A stretch of 47,244 nt of DNA from Halalkalibacter nanhaiisediminis (GTDB taxonomy: Bacteria > Bacillota > Bacilli > Bacillales > Bacillaceae_D): contig NZ_VLKZ01000015.1 in assembly GCF_007830185.1 (NCBI RefSeq), positions 1 through 47,244 of the forward strand. Direction: 5' to 3'. Below the pieces are notes generated by a model that saw only the letters and a program-made list of their open reading frames with translations, did not search any database and had not been told where the DNA came from. Below are positions 45,314-47,244 of the stretch, one piece after another (the first letter of the stretch is position 1; each line of letters opens with the position of its first letter). The position numbers and the translations under genes were made by a program.

Positions 45314-46252
45314 ATGAAGGGAAAAACAATAACAGTTGAAAACCTTGTTCGGAAGTTTTCAATGAAAGTGTTGGCTGGTGAGAACCTAGAAGAGAAAATG
45401 ATTGTGCAATCTCGGGTACATCGTCCTGGTCTGGAATTCGTTGGTCATTTTGATTTTTTTCCAACAGAAAGGATTCAGGTTTTAGGAAGAAAAGAAATTA
45501 ATTATTTACATAAGTTGAGTAAAGGGGAACGAAAACTGCGAATAGGGAATATTGTTAATTATCATCCGCCATGTTTCATTGTAACAGCAGGTGTTGAAGG
45601 GCTTACATATTTAACTCAATATTGTATTGAAGAGGGAATCCCATTGTTAGCTACAAACAAGCCTGAGACAACGACAGAATTTATCACCAAGCTGGATGCG
45701 TATCTGGTAAAGCAATTAGCACCAGAAATGACGATCCATGGAGTTTGTATGAATGTGTCTGGAATTGGCATTTTACTACGTGGTCATTCGGGAGTCGGAA
45801 AAAGCGAGTTGGCGCATACGTTAATTGGAAAGGGGCATAGACTCGTTGCAGATGATGTTGTGGTGTTAAAGAAGCTTAGTCAGCAAACACTTCTAGGTAC
45901 TCATGATGAGAAGACAAAGGAATTTTTGGCGCTTCGTAGCGTTGGATTATTGAATGTAGTTCGTTTATACGGACGAAAGGCATTTCAAGAGGAAACACGA
46001 ATTGCTCTTGATATCAAATTGACGAAATGGCAGAAGGATGACTTGAATAACGAATTGGAGCATGAGCCTGAATATACAGAGTATATGGGTATTAAGATTC
46101 CCACTATTGAAATTCAGCTCCAGCCTGGGCGTGATGTAGCAGGGTTAATTGAAGCCGCTGCGAATAACTGGTATTTGAGGCAGCAAGGATACAGCGCTGC
46201 TGAAGAGTTTATGAGTAGGATTGAAGGTGAGTTTTCGGATTCTGGTCAATAA
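45314..46252 (+). CDS. Divergent HPr kinase/phosphorylase paralogue
   Basis: A 312-residue protein with the two HprK domains. The N-terminal part (about 1-130) is followed by the kinase core with TIHGVCMNV (catalytic His), the P-loop GHSGVGKSE at 157-165, HRLVADDVV (Asp pair at 180-181) and LQPGRDVAGLIEAAANN. The usual P-loop Asp (GDSGVGKS) is His here, and the signature IRGLGIINV reads LRSVGLLNV. True hprK normally precedes lgt, which is absent, so this is a second copy with a possibly different target. Start: ATG at 45314, six bases after GGAGG. Confidence 0.82.
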   Translation: MKGKTITVENLVRKFSMKVLAGENLEEKMIVQSRVHRPGLEFVGHFDFFPTERIQVLGRKEINYLHKLSKGERKLRIGNIVNYHPPCFIVTAGVEGLTYLTQYCIEEGIPLLATNKPETTTEFITKLDAYLVKQLAPEMTIHGVCMNVSGIGILLRGHSGVGKSELAHTLIGKGHRLVADDVVVLKKLSQQTLLGTHDEKTKEFLALRSVGLLNVVRLYGRKAFQEETRIALDIKLTKWQKDDLNNELEHEPEYTEYMGIKIPTIEIQLQPGRDVAGLIEAAANNWYLRQQGYSAAEEFMSRIEGEFSDSGQ

Positions 46253-46430
46253 GGTGTAAGGGATCATGTGAAGAGTTCTATGAAAGTGATGTCATGCTGA
46301 ACCTTCTGGTCGAGTTGCTTTCAATAGGCTGTGGATCGCTTCTTGTCTTTGGCCTAAACTTTTTCATCTAGGTAGGTAATCATCCAAGAAAACAAATAGG
46401 TCTATACATAACCTATAAAGATGTAAAAAT
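46253..46430. other. Region between the HprK-like gene and the IS end
   Basis: No gene is visible. A 6-bp hairpin ATAGGT/ACCTAT lies at 46396-46416 just outside the likely IS right end. No clear terminator follows the HprK-like gene. Confidence 0.45.
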
Positions 46431-46587
46431 GAATACTCCCGCCACTTAATTTCTACGAAATTTGAAGTGGGGGTTTCTGGGGTATCGACTTAAAAAATGA
46501 CGATTAACCACCAGTGGAGTTGACACATCGGTGTGCTGAAAACACCCAACCCCGCTATCCCATTGAGTCCTGCCTTCGGGATTACGT
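46431..46587 (-). ncRNA. Likely omega-RNA / right end of an IS200/IS605-class element
   Basis: Downstream of tnpB on the minus strand lies a conserved-looking 3' region with short hairpins. It ends in a subterminal hairpin: CCCGCCACTT (46438-46447) with AAGTGGGGG (46465-46473). This layout (tnpB, GC-rich non-coding end, AAGTGGGGG-type hairpin) is what I recall for IS605-class right ends that encode the omega-RNA guide scaffold of TnpB. The exact RNA ends and guide cannot be fixed by eye. Confidence 0.55.
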
Positions 46588-47244
46588 TTATTTTAATATA
46601 CTTGATGTTGGTTGAAATAATGAATCAATACAAGTAAACGCTTTTTCAAATACTTTTCTCATGATGTTTGCAGCACCATTTACATCAGCATTAAGAAGAG
46701 TTCCGTTCTTCGAACGGTAAAGACCGCGTTTAATACGCTTACCTGAAAATGATTTTTTCGAATCGTTCTCACTATAAACAGGGATTTCATCATTATCAAG
46801 AAAACTAGCTTTTGAAGTGTAGGACTCTTCGGTCACAATCACTTTGATTCCATGTCTTTCAGCCTTATAGGTCATCATTTGAATCAAAAGACTGTGCGGA
46901 ATCGAAACAAATGATTGGTTGTTCTTTTTACCCATATTCGAGTTTTGTTTCCAGTCTTTGTTTTGACCAATGATGATGGTGTCGATATCTTCTTCTAAAG
47001 CCATTTGTTCGATTTGACAACTTGCTTTATGAAATAAATCCTTCATTTGATTGAAACGTTTATGGTTGATTTTTTCTAAACGTTTGGATGTAAATGGTCC
47101 TTCTTTTGGATTTTTCCCATGACGAAGAATACCCATATAATGAGCTTTTAACTGGTTATATCGTTGATTAATGGATTTAATGTTTTTGCCCTTCACTAAT
47201 ACAGGTCTTCGACCTGTGTTTGTGACGATGGTTGCAAGGTTATC
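46588..47244 (-). CDS. tnpB: TnpB RNA-guided nuclease (IS200/IS605 family), truncated by the window edge
   Basis: The C-terminal 218 residues of a TnpB. The frame stays open to the edge and starts inside the RuvC-I region (DNLATIVTNTGRRPVL). The linker YNQLKAHYMGILRHGKNPKEG, the segment IDTIIIGQNKDWKQN, TEESYTSKASFLDNDEIP and the RuvC-III-like LLNADVNGAANIMRKVF follow. The DRxxR-type zinc-finger cysteines common in other TnpB are not seen between TSKASFLD and LNADVNG. An internal GTG at 47196 is not the real start. The N-terminus and any tnpA lie outside the window. Confidence 0.9.
   Translation of the reverse strand, partial: DNLATIVTNTGRRPVLVKGKNIKSINQRYNQLKAHYMGILRHGKNPKEGPFTSKRLEKINHKRFNQMKDLFHKASCQIEQMALEEDIDTIIIGQNKDWKQNSNMGKKNNQSFVSIPHSLLIQMMTYKAERHGIKVIVTEESYTSKASFLDNDEIPVYSENDSKKSFSGKRIKRGLYRSKNGTLLNADVNGAANIMRKVFEKAFTCIDSLFQPTSSILK

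Overview
The window is a 47 kb chromosomal segment of a low-GC Gram-positive bacterium of the Bacillaceae. It has purine-rich ribosome binding sites, many Rho-independent terminators, a lone tRNA-Ala, and a gene order that I recall from Bacillus subtilis (yumC-yumB-yuiA-yuiB-yuiC-yuiD-pepA-yuiF-bioY, then alaR-alaT, yugI, yuzA-yugJ-pgi-yugN-yugO). An ectoine-type uptake system and a BCCT-free, Na+/H+-antiporter-like setting suggest a halotolerant or alkaliphilic relative. That lifestyle is an inference from gene content; no species can be named from the sequence alone.

Region 1-17.7 kb is the yum/yui block. It holds two flavoprotein reductases (ferredoxin-NADP reductase yumC and type II NADH dehydrogenase yumB), the tiny Cys-rich yuiA, membrane protein yuiB, 3D-domain protein yuiC, PAP2-type yuiD, leucyl aminopeptidase pepA and permease yuiF. 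Three additions interrupt the remembered order: katG between yuiA and yuiB, a cobalamin-binding-like protein behind yuiD, and the ehuBCDA ectoine ABC transporter between pepA and yuiF. Just before ehuB lies a decayed TRAP transporter small permease with three mappable lesions. The biotin transporter bioY is also a pseudogene (an in-frame stop and a frameshift), although its promoter and a BirA-like operator still look intact. A 127-bp extragenic repeat occurs twice in tandem after yuiF and once inverted before the HU gene.

Region 17.9-32.7 kb contains HU, a BrkB-family protein, two small membrane proteins, luxS, an isochorismatase-like hydrolase, the alaR-alaT pair, thiM, a DEAD-box helicase and yugI. 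It then holds a run reading response regulator, histidine kinase, 72-aa membrane protein, resA, resB, resC, ccdA: a complete system II cytochrome c maturation module with its own two-component system in front.

Region 32.7-37.9 kb is central metabolism and ion transport: yuzA, an iron-type alcohol dehydrogenase, pgi, yugN, the potassium channel yugO (its 3' end overlaps yugN), a 55-aa membrane protein and tRNA-Ala(GGC).

Region 37.9-47.2 kb is accessory and eroded. It starts with a group II intron relic without its maturase, next to a dedA gene. Fragments of a sugar ABC ATPase and of a ParE-type toxin follow. Next comes a cyclic-di-GMP-I riboswitch with its terminator in front of a methyl-accepting chemotaxis protein, and then an AT-rich lipoprotein gene. 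The window ends with a long UbiD-family decarboxylase, a divergent stand-alone HPr kinase paralogue, and a TnpB (IS200/IS605 class) gene running off the edge, with a likely omega-RNA/right-end region. I did not find a wholly new multi-gene system. The strongest candidates for further attention are the riboswitch-chemoreceptor unit, the TnpB/omega-RNA end, the UbiD-HprK pair and the two-component/resABC/ccdA operon.
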